Positions 17,307 to 26,000 of a stretch of 64,000 nucleotides of DNA are shown here, in pieces. Every line of letters starts with the position of its first letter. Positions within the stretch are counted from its first letter, which is position 1. The notes below the pieces were generated by a model that was not told the origin of the DNA, searched no databases, and was given only the letters and a program-made list of their open reading frames with translations. The stretch is taken from NCBI GenBank assembly GCA_943331005.2, contig CALQJX020000015.1, positions 36,081 to 100,080 of the forward strand. Reading direction: 5' to 3'. This stretch comes from Bordetella parapertussis (GTDB lineage: Bacteria > Bacteroidota > Bacteroidia > Chitinophagales > Chitinophagaceae). The position numbers and the translations under genes were made by a program.

Positions 17307-18020
17307 ATGAAAAAACTGATCCTCGCTTTATTAGTTGCGGGAACTGCAGCAACTGCAAACGCTCAGGAACCAAGAAGTATTCTTCTGTATGGTAATGTAG
17401 GCCTTCATCAGGACAGGCTTCCATCACTCGAAAAACGCACTGATTGGAACGCTACTCCTGGTATTGGTTACCAATTCAACCACAACTGGACTGTAGGTGT
17501 TAACATAAGCTGGGGCCAGAATGCAGTAAAAGATACAGCTGCAAACAAAACTACCAACAACATGTACGCTGCAGGAGCTTTCGCACGTTACTCACAGTAC
17601 ATCCGTCGTAGCGAAATATTCTTCTGGTTTGCTCAGTACGAATTCGCTTATCAGGGTGCTTACACTACTCAGGGTGGTAACCCAGCTACAAACAAAATGA
17701 GCGGTATCTACACTAACCTTTACCCAGCACTGGGTGTAAACGTTGGTCGTGGTCTTGCGCTTAACTTCTCTGTAGGTGGTCTTAACTACGGTACAATGAA
17801 GGCAGACGGTGCTGCTTACAGCGACAACAAACTGAACCTCACTTTCGGCAACCAGATGAACTTTGGTCTTAGCAAAAACTTTAACTGCGGTCACAAAATG
17901 CACGCTCACCACGAGCCGGGCGATGAAGTTCACCACAGGAAAATAGACAAAATGGAAGACGAAGATGACGCAGCTCCAAAAGCAAAAAAGAAGCAGCGTA
18001 GCAGGGATGAAGATGAATAA
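17307..18020 (+). CDS. Outer-membrane beta-barrel protein with a His-rich, highly charged C-terminal tail
   Basis: 237 residues from the ATG at 17307, where MKKLILALLVAGTAATANAQ is a good signal peptide. The body shows alternating strands and turns of a small barrel (GIGYQFNHNWTVGVNISWGQ, AGAFARYSQYI, ALNFSVGGLNYG). The likely last strand, GNQMNFGLSKNF, is followed by about 50 residues that are not barrel-like. This tail has a Cys/His cluster (CGHKMHAHHEPGDEVHHRK) and then a mixed acidic/basic end (KKKQRSRDEDE). Barrels usually end at the last strand, so the tail is unusual. The function is unknown. Confidence 0.72.
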   Translation: MKKLILALLVAGTAATANAQEPRSILLYGNVGLHQDRLPSLEKRTDWNATPGIGYQFNHNWTVGVNISWGQNAVKDTAANKTTNNMYAAGAFARYSQYIRRSEIFFWFAQYEFAYQGAYTTQGGNPATNKMSGIYTNLYPALGVNVGRGLALNFSVGGLNYGTMKADGAAYSDNKLNLTFGNQMNFGLSKNFNCGHKMHAHHEPGDEVHHRKIDKMEDEDDAAPKAKKKQRSRDEDE

Positions 18021-18053
18021 GCATCATCACCCACTTCGATAACAACATACTTT

Positions 18054-18079
18054 CAAAGTCCCGCAATTGCGGGACTTTG
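18054..18079 (+). terminator. Intrinsic terminator
   Basis: CAAAGTCCCGC stem with an AATT loop and a TTATTTTAT tail, 33 bp after the barrel gene. Confidence 0.85.
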
Positions 18080-18387
18080 TTATTTTATACCCGTTCCTCC
18101 GGTAGATCCGCTTCAATGGTCTGCTGCTCCATTCAAATAATACGGCCTGCTACAAGATCTGCTCAAGCAAACGTTGTATCAATACCGGTACCGATGCATT
18201 CAAAGATCCCCCCTACGGTTGGTTAGTATGATCTTTCGAAGCGTGGCAAATGAGTGATTCCTCCTGTAGGAATGACATATTATCAGGAGCGTAAAGAGGA
18301 AAAGTATACCCCTCAGGCCGGGATCGGTGATCCTGTCGGGCAGTACATTCCCGTAATGTGGGAGATTTTCGGGAGATTATTGAGCAA
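18080..18387. other. Non-coding interval with no recognised gene
   Basis: About 310 bp between the barrel terminator and the end of the acyltransferase gene. The only structure I see is a short inverted repeat, ATTCCT-CCTGT-AGGAAT, at 18257-18273. There is no convincing reading frame and no RNA gene. Confidence 0.5.
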
Positions 18388-19557
18388 TTATTCAGCCTTT
18401 TTACTGAAGTATCTTTTGTAGCAATAGCCGGCAAACTGCACCCCTTTCATGTCCACATAACGGGCCATAAGGTAAGAAAGCCCCATAACGGCTGCAGCGG
18501 TAATCGCAAAAACAGTAGCTACTGCCATGTTATAACTCATGGGACCGTAGAGTTTCAGGAACAGGAAACAGCTCAGCGAACCTATAATAAGGCAATGCAG
18601 CAGGTATAAGGAGAAGGAAATATACCCCAGAAACCGTAACGGACTAGTACTGAAAAATGCCTGCAGTCTGGGTGAGAGCAGCACTGCCAGTATCACAAAG
18701 TAGCCACCTATAATATGGTAAGTATTCTTTGCTGCCAGCAGTATTGGCGGGAAATGAGCGAAAATGGAGTTGGTATTGTCGTGCATACTATAAGACCCCA
18801 GTATGCAGCCTATTATCATTAACAGAGTAGATACCAGTATTTTCAGCGGTTTGCTGCTTATGGGCTCCCTGTTTTCCAGATAATTGAAGGAGATACCCAG
18901 AATGAAACAAGTGTAAAGTGTTTTGCTGATGAAAACTAGCGACAATGCTATAATAAGGAAAGAAAGAGCCTTGTTGCGGGTATTGTGGGTGAGCGCCATT
19001 ACTGCAAATACCAGCATAGAACCATACAGTTCTATCGACATGGTCCATAGGGTGGTGTCGTAGGCATTGTTGCCCAGAAACATGGTCTGGTACAGGAAAG
19101 ACTTGAGGAATACGGCTGTTCTATTACCGAAGTTCCAGAAATCGCCAAGCCATGGCCCGGAATGGGTGATCTTGCTGACGGGCAGGTTGTGATAAGCTCC
19201 CGCCTGCAACAGCACATAGGAGAGCAACAGGGTAGTGCCCACCGGTATGAACAGGCGCAGATAGCGTTTCTGGGCCGATGAGATGATGATATTCAGGTCG
19301 TTCTCTCTGAAGTATTTGCGACTGAGCACATAGCCGCTGAGAATAAAGAAGATATGCACGCAAAAGCTGCCACAGGTAAGGAAACGGAAAATACTCTCGC
19401 CATAGGTCAGCTCCAGCCCGTTGAGGTGAGTGTCTGCTGCAATGTGGGTATAGTAGGCAGGGTAGAAGGCAAGGCCAAAGTGATGAAAGAATACACACAA
19501 TGCCGCCAGACCTCTTATGCCATCCAGATACAATACCTTACCAGATCCATTGCTCAT
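18388..19557 (-). CDS. Acyltransferase family 3 membrane protein (OafA/YrhL-like)
   Basis: 389 residues from the ATG at 19557. The frame extends further upstream, but family members start close to LYLDGIRGLAALCVFFHH, which lies eight residues after this Met. About ten membrane segments follow. The His in CVFFHHFGL and the Arg in DGIRGLAA belong to the conserved active-site region. Such enzymes move acyl groups from a cytoplasmic donor to sugars of exported glycans. HIFFILSGYVLSRKYFRE near residue 90 is another family signature. There is no glycan cluster nearby, so the acceptor is unknown. Confidence 0.82.
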   Translation of the reverse strand: MSNGSGKVLYLDGIRGLAALCVFFHHFGLAFYPAYYTHIAADTHLNGLELTYGESIFRFLTCGSFCVHIFFILSGYVLSRKYFRENDLNIIISSAQKRYLRLFIPVGTTLLLSYVLLQAGAYHNLPVSKITHSGPWLGDFWNFGNRTAVFLKSFLYQTMFLGNNAYDTTLWTMSIELYGSMLVFAVMALTHNTRNKALSFLIIALSLVFISKTLYTCFILGISFNYLENREPISSKPLKILVSTLLMIIGCILGSYSMHDNTNSIFAHFPPILLAAKNTYHIIGGYFVILAVLLSPRLQAFFSTSPLRFLGYISFSLYLLHCLIIGSLSCFLFLKLYGPMSYNMAVATVFAITAAAVMGLSYLMARYVDMKGVQFAGYCYKRYFSKKAE

Positions 19558-19691
19558 GCGGTTGCTTGTTTTACTGTTGGTCTGCAAGGTATACAAACTA
19601 CCGAAAAATTGCATCTTTGCAGTCGCTATTTCCACGGTGCGGTATACAATAATCTGCATACTATTTCGTTACTTTTAGTAGCTTGCCACTT

Positions 19692-20336
19692 ATGATGAGA
19701 TTCGTTTCCATACTGCTCCTTTTTATTTCCACTACCGCATGGTCGCAGGATGCTGCTCCGAAGTCAGGCCGCAAGGGCAGCGCTTATCAGCCCGGCACTT
19801 ATGTTGCTACATTGGGTATAGGGTTTGCCAACAGTTACCGCAGCGATTATTCCGTACCTGTGAGTTTCGAAAAAGGGAATACTACAGGTTTTGCACCCCT
19901 TTTCGCTAAGTTGGAGTATGGGCTTACCCCACATTTCAGCATGGCCATAGCAGGTGCATACAATGTGCTGTACTTCAATTCTTTTCATCTGTATCCGGGT
20001 TATAACGGAGACATAAAAAGATATACTGCAGACCAGTTCCGTATCATGGGTATAGGGCTGAACGGTTTTTACCATTTCACCGGTTTATTCCATAATTCCC
20101 GCCTGGATCCCTTCATAGCATTTGGTGCAGGAATCAATAATATCCGCAATACTGCATTGCCGCAAGGCGATAGTGTGGTTATGCGCAGCACACACAGTGT
20201 AACAGCTATATTGAAGGTAGGTGCCCGCTACTATATATCTGATAAAGTGGGTGTATATGCCGATGCAGGTTACGATAAACTGAGCATAGTGAATGTAGGC
20301 ATATCCTGCAGGTTTGCTGCCACCCGCAAAAAATAA
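19692..20336 (+). CDS. Outer-membrane beta-barrel protein, unknown function
   Basis: 214 residues. The first ATG at 19692 is chosen; a second ATG at 19695 is equally possible. The signal peptide runs through FVSILLLFISTTAWSQ. A short basic linker and a small barrel follow with strands GTYVATLGIGFANSY, EYGLTPHFSMAIAGAYN and LDPFIAFGAGINNI, ending VNVGISCRFAATRKK. A TACTTTTA box lies at 19670-19677, only 14 nt upstream. The ligand is unknown. Confidence 0.65.
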   Translation: MMRFVSILLLFISTTAWSQDAAPKSGRKGSAYQPGTYVATLGIGFANSYRSDYSVPVSFEKGNTTGFAPLFAKLEYGLTPHFSMAIAGAYNVLYFNSFHLYPGYNGDIKRYTADQFRIMGIGLNGFYHFTGLFHNSRLDPFIAFGAGINNIRNTALPQGDSVVMRSTHSVTAILKVGARYYISDKVGVYADAGYDKLSIVNVGISCRFAATRKK

Positions 20337-20401
20337 GCGCTTTTCTTTTACCTATTGGCGCTCAGGGAACCATTTCGCAGGCCAATAAGCCCCAAACTTA
20401 T

Positions 20402-20409
20402 TACCTTTG
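20402..20409 (+). promoter_or_regulatory. -7 box TACCTTTG for psd
   Basis: Exact TAnnTTTG match 21 nt before the ATG. Confidence 0.55.
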
Positions 20410-20430
20410 CCCCTGTAATAATTTCTGTTT

Positions 20431-21090
20431 ATGAAAATTCACCGCGAAGGGTATCTGTATATTCTCATAGCTACGGTACTATGGGTAGGGCTGGCATGGA
20501 TGGCCAATCATTTCATTCCCGATTCTCTGTTCTGGCTTACAGGAGCAATAACTTTTATCCTTTTCCTGCTGTGGTTCTGGGTTGTGGCATTCTTCCGTAT
20601 GCCCATCCGCAACATGGTGCATGGCGAAAGCAAGATCATAGCTCCTGCCGATGGTAAGGTAGTGGTAATAGAGGAAGCTGTAGAAACAGAATTCTTCAAA
20701 GAAAAGCGCCTGCAGGTTTCCATCTTCATGTCGCCGATAAACGTGCATGTGAACCGCAACCCGGTGAGTGGTGTGGTGAAATACATGAAATACCACAAGG
20801 GCAAGTATCTGGTGGCATGGCACCCCAAATCATCTACCGAGAACGAACGTACTACCATTGTTATTGGTAACGACAACGGAGATATACTGATGAGGCAGAT
20901 AGCCGGTGCGCTGGCAAGGCGTATATGTTTCTACGTAAAAGAGGGCGATGTGGTGAAGCAGAACGAGGAATTCGGCTTTATTAAGTTCGGCTCGCGTGTG
21001 GATCTGTATCTGCCACTGGGTACCAAGGTTGATGTGAAAATAGGCGATGTGGTACAGGGTGGTGTAACGGTGATATCGCACCACTGGTAG
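20431..21090 (+). CDS. psd: Phosphatidylserine decarboxylase, short proenzyme form
   Basis: 219 residues, the short form common in Bacteroidota. Two membrane-associated segments lie near residues 10-28 and 32-52. The core begins with KIIAPADGKVVVIEE and VSIFMSPINVHVNRNPVSG. The self-cleavage site is Gly187-Ser188 in FIKFGSRVDLYLP, where the new N-terminal serine becomes the pyruvoyl cofactor. The enzyme converts phosphatidylserine to phosphatidylethanolamine at the inner membrane. The phosphatidylserine synthase gene is not adjacent. Confidence 0.92.
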   Translation: MKIHREGYLYILIATVLWVGLAWMANHFIPDSLFWLTGAITFILFLLWFWVVAFFRMPIRNMVHGESKIIAPADGKVVVIEEAVETEFFKEKRLQVSIFMSPINVHVNRNPVSGVVKYMKYHKGKYLVAWHPKSSTENERTTIVIGNDNGDILMRQIAGALARRICFYVKEGDVVKQNEEFGFIKFGSRVDLYLPLGTKVDVKIGDVVQGGVTVISHHW

Positions 21091-21121
21091 TAACTTTAGC
21101 ATTCCATTTTAATAAATTCCG

Positions 21122-21129
21122 TATTTTTG
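21122..21129 (+). promoter_or_regulatory. -7 box TATTTTTG for the Cys/Lys-rich protein
   Basis: Exact TAnnTTTG match 21 nt before the ATG at 21151. Confidence 0.6.
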
Positions 21130-21150
21130 TATCTCTAAAACAAGATAAAA

Positions 21151-21360
21151 ATGAAAAAAATAACTCTGATGCTCGCAGCTGCTGTAATGCTGGCTGGTGG
21201 TGCATTCGCTCAGGAAAAATCATGCTGCAAGAAGAAAGGTGAGAAGTGTTCTAAAGAAGCTTCTGCTTGCTGCAAAGACAAAAAGAATGGCAAAAAATGT
21301 CACAAAGAAGACGAAGCTAAAGAAACAAAAGAAACTAAAGACGCTCCAAAGTCTAACTAA
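21151..21360 (+). CDS. Tiny secreted Cys/Lys-rich protein
   Basis: 69 residues. The signal peptide MKKITLMLAAAVMLAGGAFA leaves a mature peptide of about 49 residues with six cysteines spaced CC-x6-C-x6-CC-x8-C followed by His. Nearly a third of it is lysine, and the C-terminal tail is Glu/Lys/Thr-rich. I recognise no named family. Metal binding or redox roles are possible from the CC pairs but unproven. The gene has its own promoter box and a very strong terminator, so it is a discrete, probably well-expressed unit. Confidence 0.7.
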   Translation: MKKITLMLAAAVMLAGGAFAQEKSCCKKKGEKCSKEASACCKDKKNGKKCHKEDEAKETKETKDAPKSN

Positions 21361-21377
21361 TATTTCTTTTATAGAAA

Positions 21378-21409
21378 CGAGAAAGTCCCTGCTGGCAGGG
21401 ACTTTCTCG
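21378..21409. terminator. Bidirectional intrinsic terminator
   Basis: A 15-bp perfect stem starting CGAGAAAGTCCCTGC with a 2-nt loop, then TTTTAA. It lies between the Cys/Lys-rich gene and rpiB, which converge. Confidence 0.88.
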
Positions 21410-21436
21410 TTTTAAGGCATATCGCTGATACGGTAA

Positions 21437-21886
21437 TTATATCTTATTCACACGCTTTTCGTGTCTGCCCCCTTCAAAGGCAGTTTTCAGGAAGGTATCA
21501 ACCATCAGCTCGGCAGTAGCATAGTCTACAAACCTCGATGGCAGGCATATTACGTTGGCATTGTTGTGCTGACGAGCCAGTGAAGCCAGTTCTTCGTTCC
21601 AGCACAGTGCAGCACGTATGCCCTGATGCTTATTGGCGGTCATGCAAACGCCGTTGCCGCTGCCGCAAACCAAAATGCCTGCAGTAGCCTTGCCTTCTTC
21701 AACCATTGCTGCTACGGGGTGAGCATAGTCGGGATAGTCTGTGCTGTCAAGGCTATAAGTGCCCTTGTCTGCCACCTGCCAGCCGGTAGCGGTGAGCATT
21801 TTGCACAGGAGCTCCTTGTATTCGAATCCGGCGTGGTCGCAGCCTATAGCCAGTGGCAGGCTTTTGTCAAAAGTAAGGTTGGTCAT
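21437..21886 (-). CDS. rpiB: Ribose 5-phosphate isomerase B
   Basis: 149 residues, the normal RpiB length. Motifs are AIGCDHAGFEYKELL at the N-terminus, ILVCGSGNGVCMTANK around the active-site Cys, and NANVICLPSRFV. The enzyme interconverts ribose 5-phosphate and ribulose 5-phosphate in the pentose phosphate pathway. Its start lies one base after the tatC stop, so the two genes are likely co-transcribed despite unrelated functions. Confidence 0.92.
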   Translation of the reverse strand: MTNLTFDKSLPLAIGCDHAGFEYKELLCKMLTATGWQVADKGTYSLDSTDYPDYAHPVAAMVEEGKATAGILVCGSGNGVCMTANKHQGIRAALCWNEELASLARQHNNANVICLPSRFVDYATAELMVDTFLKTAFEGGRHEKRVNKI

Positions 21887-21887
21887 A

Positions 21888-22727
21888 TTAGTCGTTGTCT
21901 TTTTGCAATGCTTCTCTTATTCTTCTTGCTCTCAGTGCACGTGCGCTTATCACCACAGATATTTCGAAGAGCACATATAAAGGTATGAATACCAATAAAC
22001 AGCTAAACACATCGGGTGGTGCAATGATCATGGCCAGCACAAAGAGTATGAGGAAAGCGTAGCGACGCTTGGCTCTCAGGAATTCGGGGGTGAGTATACC
22101 TATACGGGTAAGGAAGTAAACAACCATCGGTAGCTCGAATACGGCACCCAGTGCCAGTATCATATTGCTCATGGTGTCGTAATAGTTCTCTATCGTTATC
22201 ACGTTCTCGAACAGGGGACTCAGCTGATAGTTGCCAAAGAAGTGAATGGTATAAGGTGCCACCACAAAGTAGGCGAAACTAACACCCAGAAAGAAAAGCA
22301 GGGAACACCAGAACACAATGCCGCGTGCCATTTTTAGCTCTGTTACCTTCAGTGCCGGTTTTATGAACTTCCATATTTCCCAGAGGATAAAAGGGAATAC
22401 CAGCACAAACCCCATCATTACCGATACAGAAAGACTCATCATGAACTGTCCGGTGACAGCGGTGTTCTGGAATTTCATATGGATCTCGTCCATACAAAAG
22501 GAATCTACGTGCAGGGTGCGGCCCAGTGCGCACAGGGCACGGTAGGTAATAAAATCCTTACGGGCCGGCCCCATTACTATTTTGTCGAAAAGCCATTCCA
22601 CCCTGAAGAACACCACACAGGCGCCAATAACTATGGCAATAGCACTGCGTACTATGTGCCAGCGCAACTCCTCTATATGATCGAGGAAGTTCATTTCCCC
22701 CTTGGGGTTATCGTTTATGTTGTCCAC
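21888..22727 (-). CDS. tatC: Sec-independent protein translocase TatC
   Basis: 279 residues with six membrane segments. The N-terminal MNFLDHIEELRWHIVRSAI is the TatC signature that recognises twin-arginine signal peptides. LFENVITIENYYDTMSNMI and APPDVFSCLLVFIPLYVLFE near the end also fit. It forms the receptor of the Tat system for exporting folded proteins. TatA is not next to it. The first periplasmic loop is longer than in E. coli. A TAACTTTG box lies 38 nt upstream. Confidence 0.94.
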   Translation of the reverse strand: MDNINDNPKGEMNFLDHIEELRWHIVRSAIAIVIGACVVFFRVEWLFDKIVMGPARKDFITYRALCALGRTLHVDSFCMDEIHMKFQNTAVTGQFMMSLSVSVMMGFVLVFPFILWEIWKFIKPALKVTELKMARGIVFWCSLLFFLGVSFAYFVVAPYTIHFFGNYQLSPLFENVITIENYYDTMSNMILALGAVFELPMVVYFLTRIGILTPEFLRAKRRYAFLILFVLAMIIAPPDVFSCLLVFIPLYVLFEISVVISARALRARRIREALQKDND

Positions 22728-22765
22728 TAAATAATGAAGGATGCTTGAAAGAGCAATTCAGGCCG

Positions 22766-22773
22766 CAAAGTTA
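22766..22773 (-). promoter_or_regulatory. -7 box TAACTTTG for tatC-rpiB
   Basis: Exact TAnnTTTG match on the minus strand, 38 nt before the tatC ATG. Confidence 0.5.
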
Positions 22774-22874
22774 GGGTATATGTTGATAGCTTGAAAATCA
22801 ACAGCTATAAAAGATGTTGACACCCCAATTTGGCTTAATATGGTCTTTTTAACTTTTTAGGCTATTCTTTTTAA

Positions 22875-22882
22875 TATCTTTG
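22875..22882 (+). promoter_or_regulatory. -7 box TATCTTTG for dxr
   Basis: Exact TAnnTTTG match 18 nt before the dxr ATG. Confidence 0.55.
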
Positions 22883-22900
22883 AGGACTAATAACAGGTGA

Positions 22901-24070
22901 ATGAAGCGTTTAGCGATACTGGGGTCTACGGGTTCTATCGGCACACAAGCTCTTGATGTGGTTGCCGCCAATCCGGGCATGTTCAGGGTGGAGGTTTTGA
23001 GTGCACACAGCAACAGCAAGCTGGTCATAGAACAAGCCAGAAAATTCAGGCCGACTGCGGTTGTGATCACAGATGATAAAAAATATAAAGAAGTAAAGGA
23101 CGCATTGCTCATGTTGCCCATTAAGGTTCTTGCCGGAGAAGAGGCATTGGCCGAGGTGGTGCAGTGGGAAAGCGTAGATATAGTGCTGGGAGCTATTGTG
23201 GGTTTTGCCGGACTTCGTTCCACGCTGTCTGCTATAGACGCTGGCAAGATAGTGGCGCTGGCCAATAAGGAAACGCTGGTAGTTGCCGGTGAAATAGTAA
23301 TGCAACGTGCAGCAGAGAAAAAAGCAACTATCATACCGGTAGACAGCGAACACTCTGCTATTTTTCAGTGTATAGTTGGCGAAGACCACGATACTATTGA
23401 AAAAGTGATCCTTACCGCATCAGGCGGGCCGTTCCTGGGTCGCAAACCCAATTATCTGGTAAATGTAAAGGCATCGCATGCATTGCAGCACCCCAACTGG
23501 TCTATGGGTGCCAAAATAACCATAGACAGTGCTACACTCATGAACAAGGGGCTGGAAATGATAGAGGCCAAATGGATGTTCGGGCTGACCAACGAACAGG
23601 TAGATGTGGTAGTGCATCCGCAATCTATCATTCACAGCATGGTGCAGTTCACAGACGGTTCTATAAAATCGCAGATGGGGCTGCCCGATATGAAATTACC
23701 TATACAGTATGCATTGGGCTATCCGAAGAGAATAGTAAACCAGTACAAACGTGTAGACTTCAAGGAATATTCCAAACTCACTTTCGAGCCGGTAGATTAC
23801 AAGACCTTCAGGAATCTGGAGATAGCCCGTATAGCCATGTATAAAGGTGGTAACGCGGCTTGTGTAATGAACGCGGCCAACGAAATAGTAGTACACGCCT
23901 TCCTGCAAAACAAAGTCGGCTTCCTGGAAATGAGCGAAATGATAGAGAAAACCATAGAAAGTGTTTCCTTCATAGAGCATCCGAGACTGGAAGACTATAT
24001 TGCCAGCGATATAGAAGCGCGCGAATATGCTGCAGAGTTTGTGAAGAAAAGCCAGCTATCCATGTACTAG
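22901..24070 (+). CDS. dxr: 1-deoxy-D-xylulose 5-phosphate reductoisomerase
   Basis: 389 residues. The NADPH site is LAILGSTGSIGTQALDV. The metal and substrate region is VDSEHSAIFQCI with LTASGGPFLGR, SMGAKITIDSATLMNKGLE and MFGLTNEQVDVVVHPQ. The enzyme makes 2-C-methyl-D-erythritol 4-phosphate in the MEP pathway, which supplies isopentenyl diphosphate, including for the prenyl synthase at 3248. rseP lies 91 bp downstream on the same strand, an arrangement common in bacteria. Confidence 0.95.
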   Translation: MKRLAILGSTGSIGTQALDVVAANPGMFRVEVLSAHSNSKLVIEQARKFRPTAVVITDDKKYKEVKDALLMLPIKVLAGEEALAEVVQWESVDIVLGAIVGFAGLRSTLSAIDAGKIVALANKETLVVAGEIVMQRAAEKKATIIPVDSEHSAIFQCIVGEDHDTIEKVILTASGGPFLGRKPNYLVNVKASHALQHPNWSMGAKITIDSATLMNKGLEMIEAKWMFGLTNEQVDVVVHPQSIIHSMVQFTDGSIKSQMGLPDMKLPIQYALGYPKRIVNQYKRVDFKEYSKLTFEPVDYKTFRNLEIARIAMYKGGNAACVMNAANEIVVHAFLQNKVGFLEMSEMIEKTIESVSFIEHPRLEDYIASDIEAREYAAEFVKKSQLSMY

Positions 24071-24161
24071 ACACTGGTATATGTTTTGCGGCCTGCAACA
24101 ACAAATATTTAATAATAAAGACTACTTTATTAATAGTAGTTTCAGCTTTTGAAATTTTTTA

Positions 24162-25559
24162 ATGACTGACTTAGTAATGCATCAAGATACCCTCCTTTTA
24201 ATGTCCGGCACATCTGTAAAGGTGTTGCAGTTGTTCGTAGCTCTTTCTCTGCTTATAGTTCTTCATGAATTCGGTCATTTCTTTTTTGCAAGGCTCTTCA
24301 AAACCCGTGTAGAGAAGTTCTATCTGTTCTTCGACTTCCTGTTCCCTTTTTCGGGCATGCTCAACTTCTCTTTGTTTAAGAAAGTGAAGGGAGATACTGA
24401 ATATGGTATCGGCTGGTTCCCGTTGGGAGGTTATGTGAAGATAGCAGGTATGGTGGATGAAAGCATGGACAAGGAGCAAATGGCATTACCGCCCCAGCCA
24501 TGGGAGTATCGCAGTAAAAAAGCCTATCAGCGTTTGTTCATCATGCTGGGTGGTATCATAGTGAATGTGCTCGTGGCTATCCTTATTTACATTGCAGTGT
24601 TCAGTATCTATGGCGAAGAATACCTGCCTGTGCAGAATGCCAAATACGGTATCATGGTAGATAGCACAGCCAAGGCAATAGGGTTGCACAATGGCGACAA
24701 AGTCTTGTCGATAGATGGTGTGCCTGTAACTAAGTTCGATAAGATCGTTTCTGCTATAGTACTCGATGAAGGTAAAAACATTCAGGTGGAGCGCGATGGC
24801 CAGAAAATGGATATAGCTATCAAAGAGGGTACTATACATTCTATCATTACAGGTACCAAGGGTTCTTTTATATCTGCTCGTATACCTATTGTGGTTGATG
24901 AGGTAGAGAAAGCATCTGAAGCCGAGAAAATGGGGCTGAAACACGGCGATAGCATAATAGCAGTAAACGGAGCTGCCGCAGCTTTCTACGATCAGTACGA
25001 TAGCATTAAGCGTACCCTCACAGGTCAGCCTATAGCGCTTACTGTTATCAGGAACAATGCGCCACTGACACTGAACGGTACTGTGCCGGCCAGCAAGATA
25101 CTGGGCTTCAAACCTATGGGCGATCTGGGCAGATACTTCAAGTTTGAAGAGATCAAGTACAATCCTATACAGGCCATAGGCAAGGGTATCAGCTTTACCT
25201 ACGATCAGTTTGGTAATTATGTGCGCCAGTTCAAGATGATCTTTACATCTAAAGAGATAAAGGCCAATGAAAGTCTGGGTGGTATCATCAGCTTCGGTAA
25301 GATATTCCCTGCAGAGTTCGATATGCAGAAGTTCCTGATGCTTACAGCATTTGTGTCCATAATACTGGCATTCATGAATCTGCTGCCTATACCGGGTCTG
25401 GATGGTGGTTATGTGATCTTCCTGCTATGGGAAATGATAACCGGCAAACAGGTAAGTGAGAAAGTAATGGAGAAGGCCACTACGGTGGGTCTGGTACTAC
25501 TGCTCACACTTATGGTGTATGCAAATGGTCTGGATATCTTCAGGTTGTTCAAACACTAA
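24162..25559 (+). CDS. rseP: RIP metalloprotease RseP (site-2 protease)
   Basis: 465 residues. The zinc motif HExxH lies in LIVLHEFGHFFFARLF in the first membrane helix. Two PDZ-like regions occupy the middle (around KAIGLHNGDKVLSIDGVPV and MGLKHGDSIIAVNGAAA). The last conserved motif, FMNLLPIPGLDGGYVIFLL, supplies the third ligand. The protease cleaves anti-sigma factors or signal peptides within the membrane. A second ATG at 24177 gives a start five residues later and cannot be excluded. It could be the intramembrane step for sigma systems such as the two in this window, which is inference. Confidence 0.92.
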   Translation: MTDLVMHQDTLLLMSGTSVKVLQLFVALSLLIVLHEFGHFFFARLFKTRVEKFYLFFDFLFPFSGMLNFSLFKKVKGDTEYGIGWFPLGGYVKIAGMVDESMDKEQMALPPQPWEYRSKKAYQRLFIMLGGIIVNVLVAILIYIAVFSIYGEEYLPVQNAKYGIMVDSTAKAIGLHNGDKVLSIDGVPVTKFDKIVSAIVLDEGKNIQVERDGQKMDIAIKEGTIHSIITGTKGSFISARIPIVVDEVEKASEAEKMGLKHGDSIIAVNGAAAAFYDQYDSIKRTLTGQPIALTVIRNNAPLTLNGTVPASKILGFKPMGDLGRYFKFEEIKYNPIQAIGKGISFTYDQFGNYVRQFKMIFTSKEIKANESLGGIISFGKIFPAEFDMQKFLMLTAFVSIILAFMNLLPIPGLDGGYVIFLLWEMITGKQVSEKVMEKATTVGLVLLLTLMVYANGLDIFRLFKH

Positions 25560-25610
25560 TTGCTGTTGGCAGGTACAAGTTGTGAATAGTAGTATTTCTG
25601 CCCGTAAATA

Positions 25611-25853
25611 CTAGAAAATCTGGAATGGTTTTTGGCTGCGTATGTAGGAATGTGCCTCTTCTGCTGTGTAGGAAACAGAGGTGCCATTGACGCAACTTGC
25701 TGCACGCCTTTCCAGTTCTTCCATTTCGTTGCCCGCTACAGAATAGTTGTTGTGTTTTGTGTTCTCTACATAATGAAACAGATCCTGAATGTGTTTATCA
25801 TCGGTGCTGTCTATATATTGGTGTAGTTTCTCCCTGATCGCTTTGATAGTCAT
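25611..25853 (-). CDS. Antitoxin-like small protein, no adjacent toxin
   Basis: 80 residues. The N-terminus MTIKAIREKLHQYIDSTDDK and the C-terminal MEELERRAASCVNGTSVSYT-AEEAHSYIR pattern resemble the small Bacteroidota proteins annotated as antitoxins of RelE/ParE-type modules. These share an ERR...G...S-(Y)-EE motif. A toxin would be expected directly downstream on the minus strand, but only about 50 bp separate this gene from the stop of the converging rseP, so none fits. It may be an orphan antitoxin or a family member with another role. Confidence 0.5.
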   Translation of the reverse strand: MTIKAIREKLHQYIDSTDDKHIQDLFHYVENTKHNNYSVAGNEMEELERRAASCVNGTSVSYTAEEAHSYIRSQKPFQIF

Positions 25854-26000
25854 AAATGCAGCTGTTTATACAAAAAAACAGAAAAATGAGTTTTAGTAAA
25901 CTGATGTTACTATTGCTTTACTGAGTTTACTTTTTCTTTCTGTGAATAATAAACAGAGATGCTGCTCTTTTTTATAAATTGCAGAATATCCTTGCAAATC

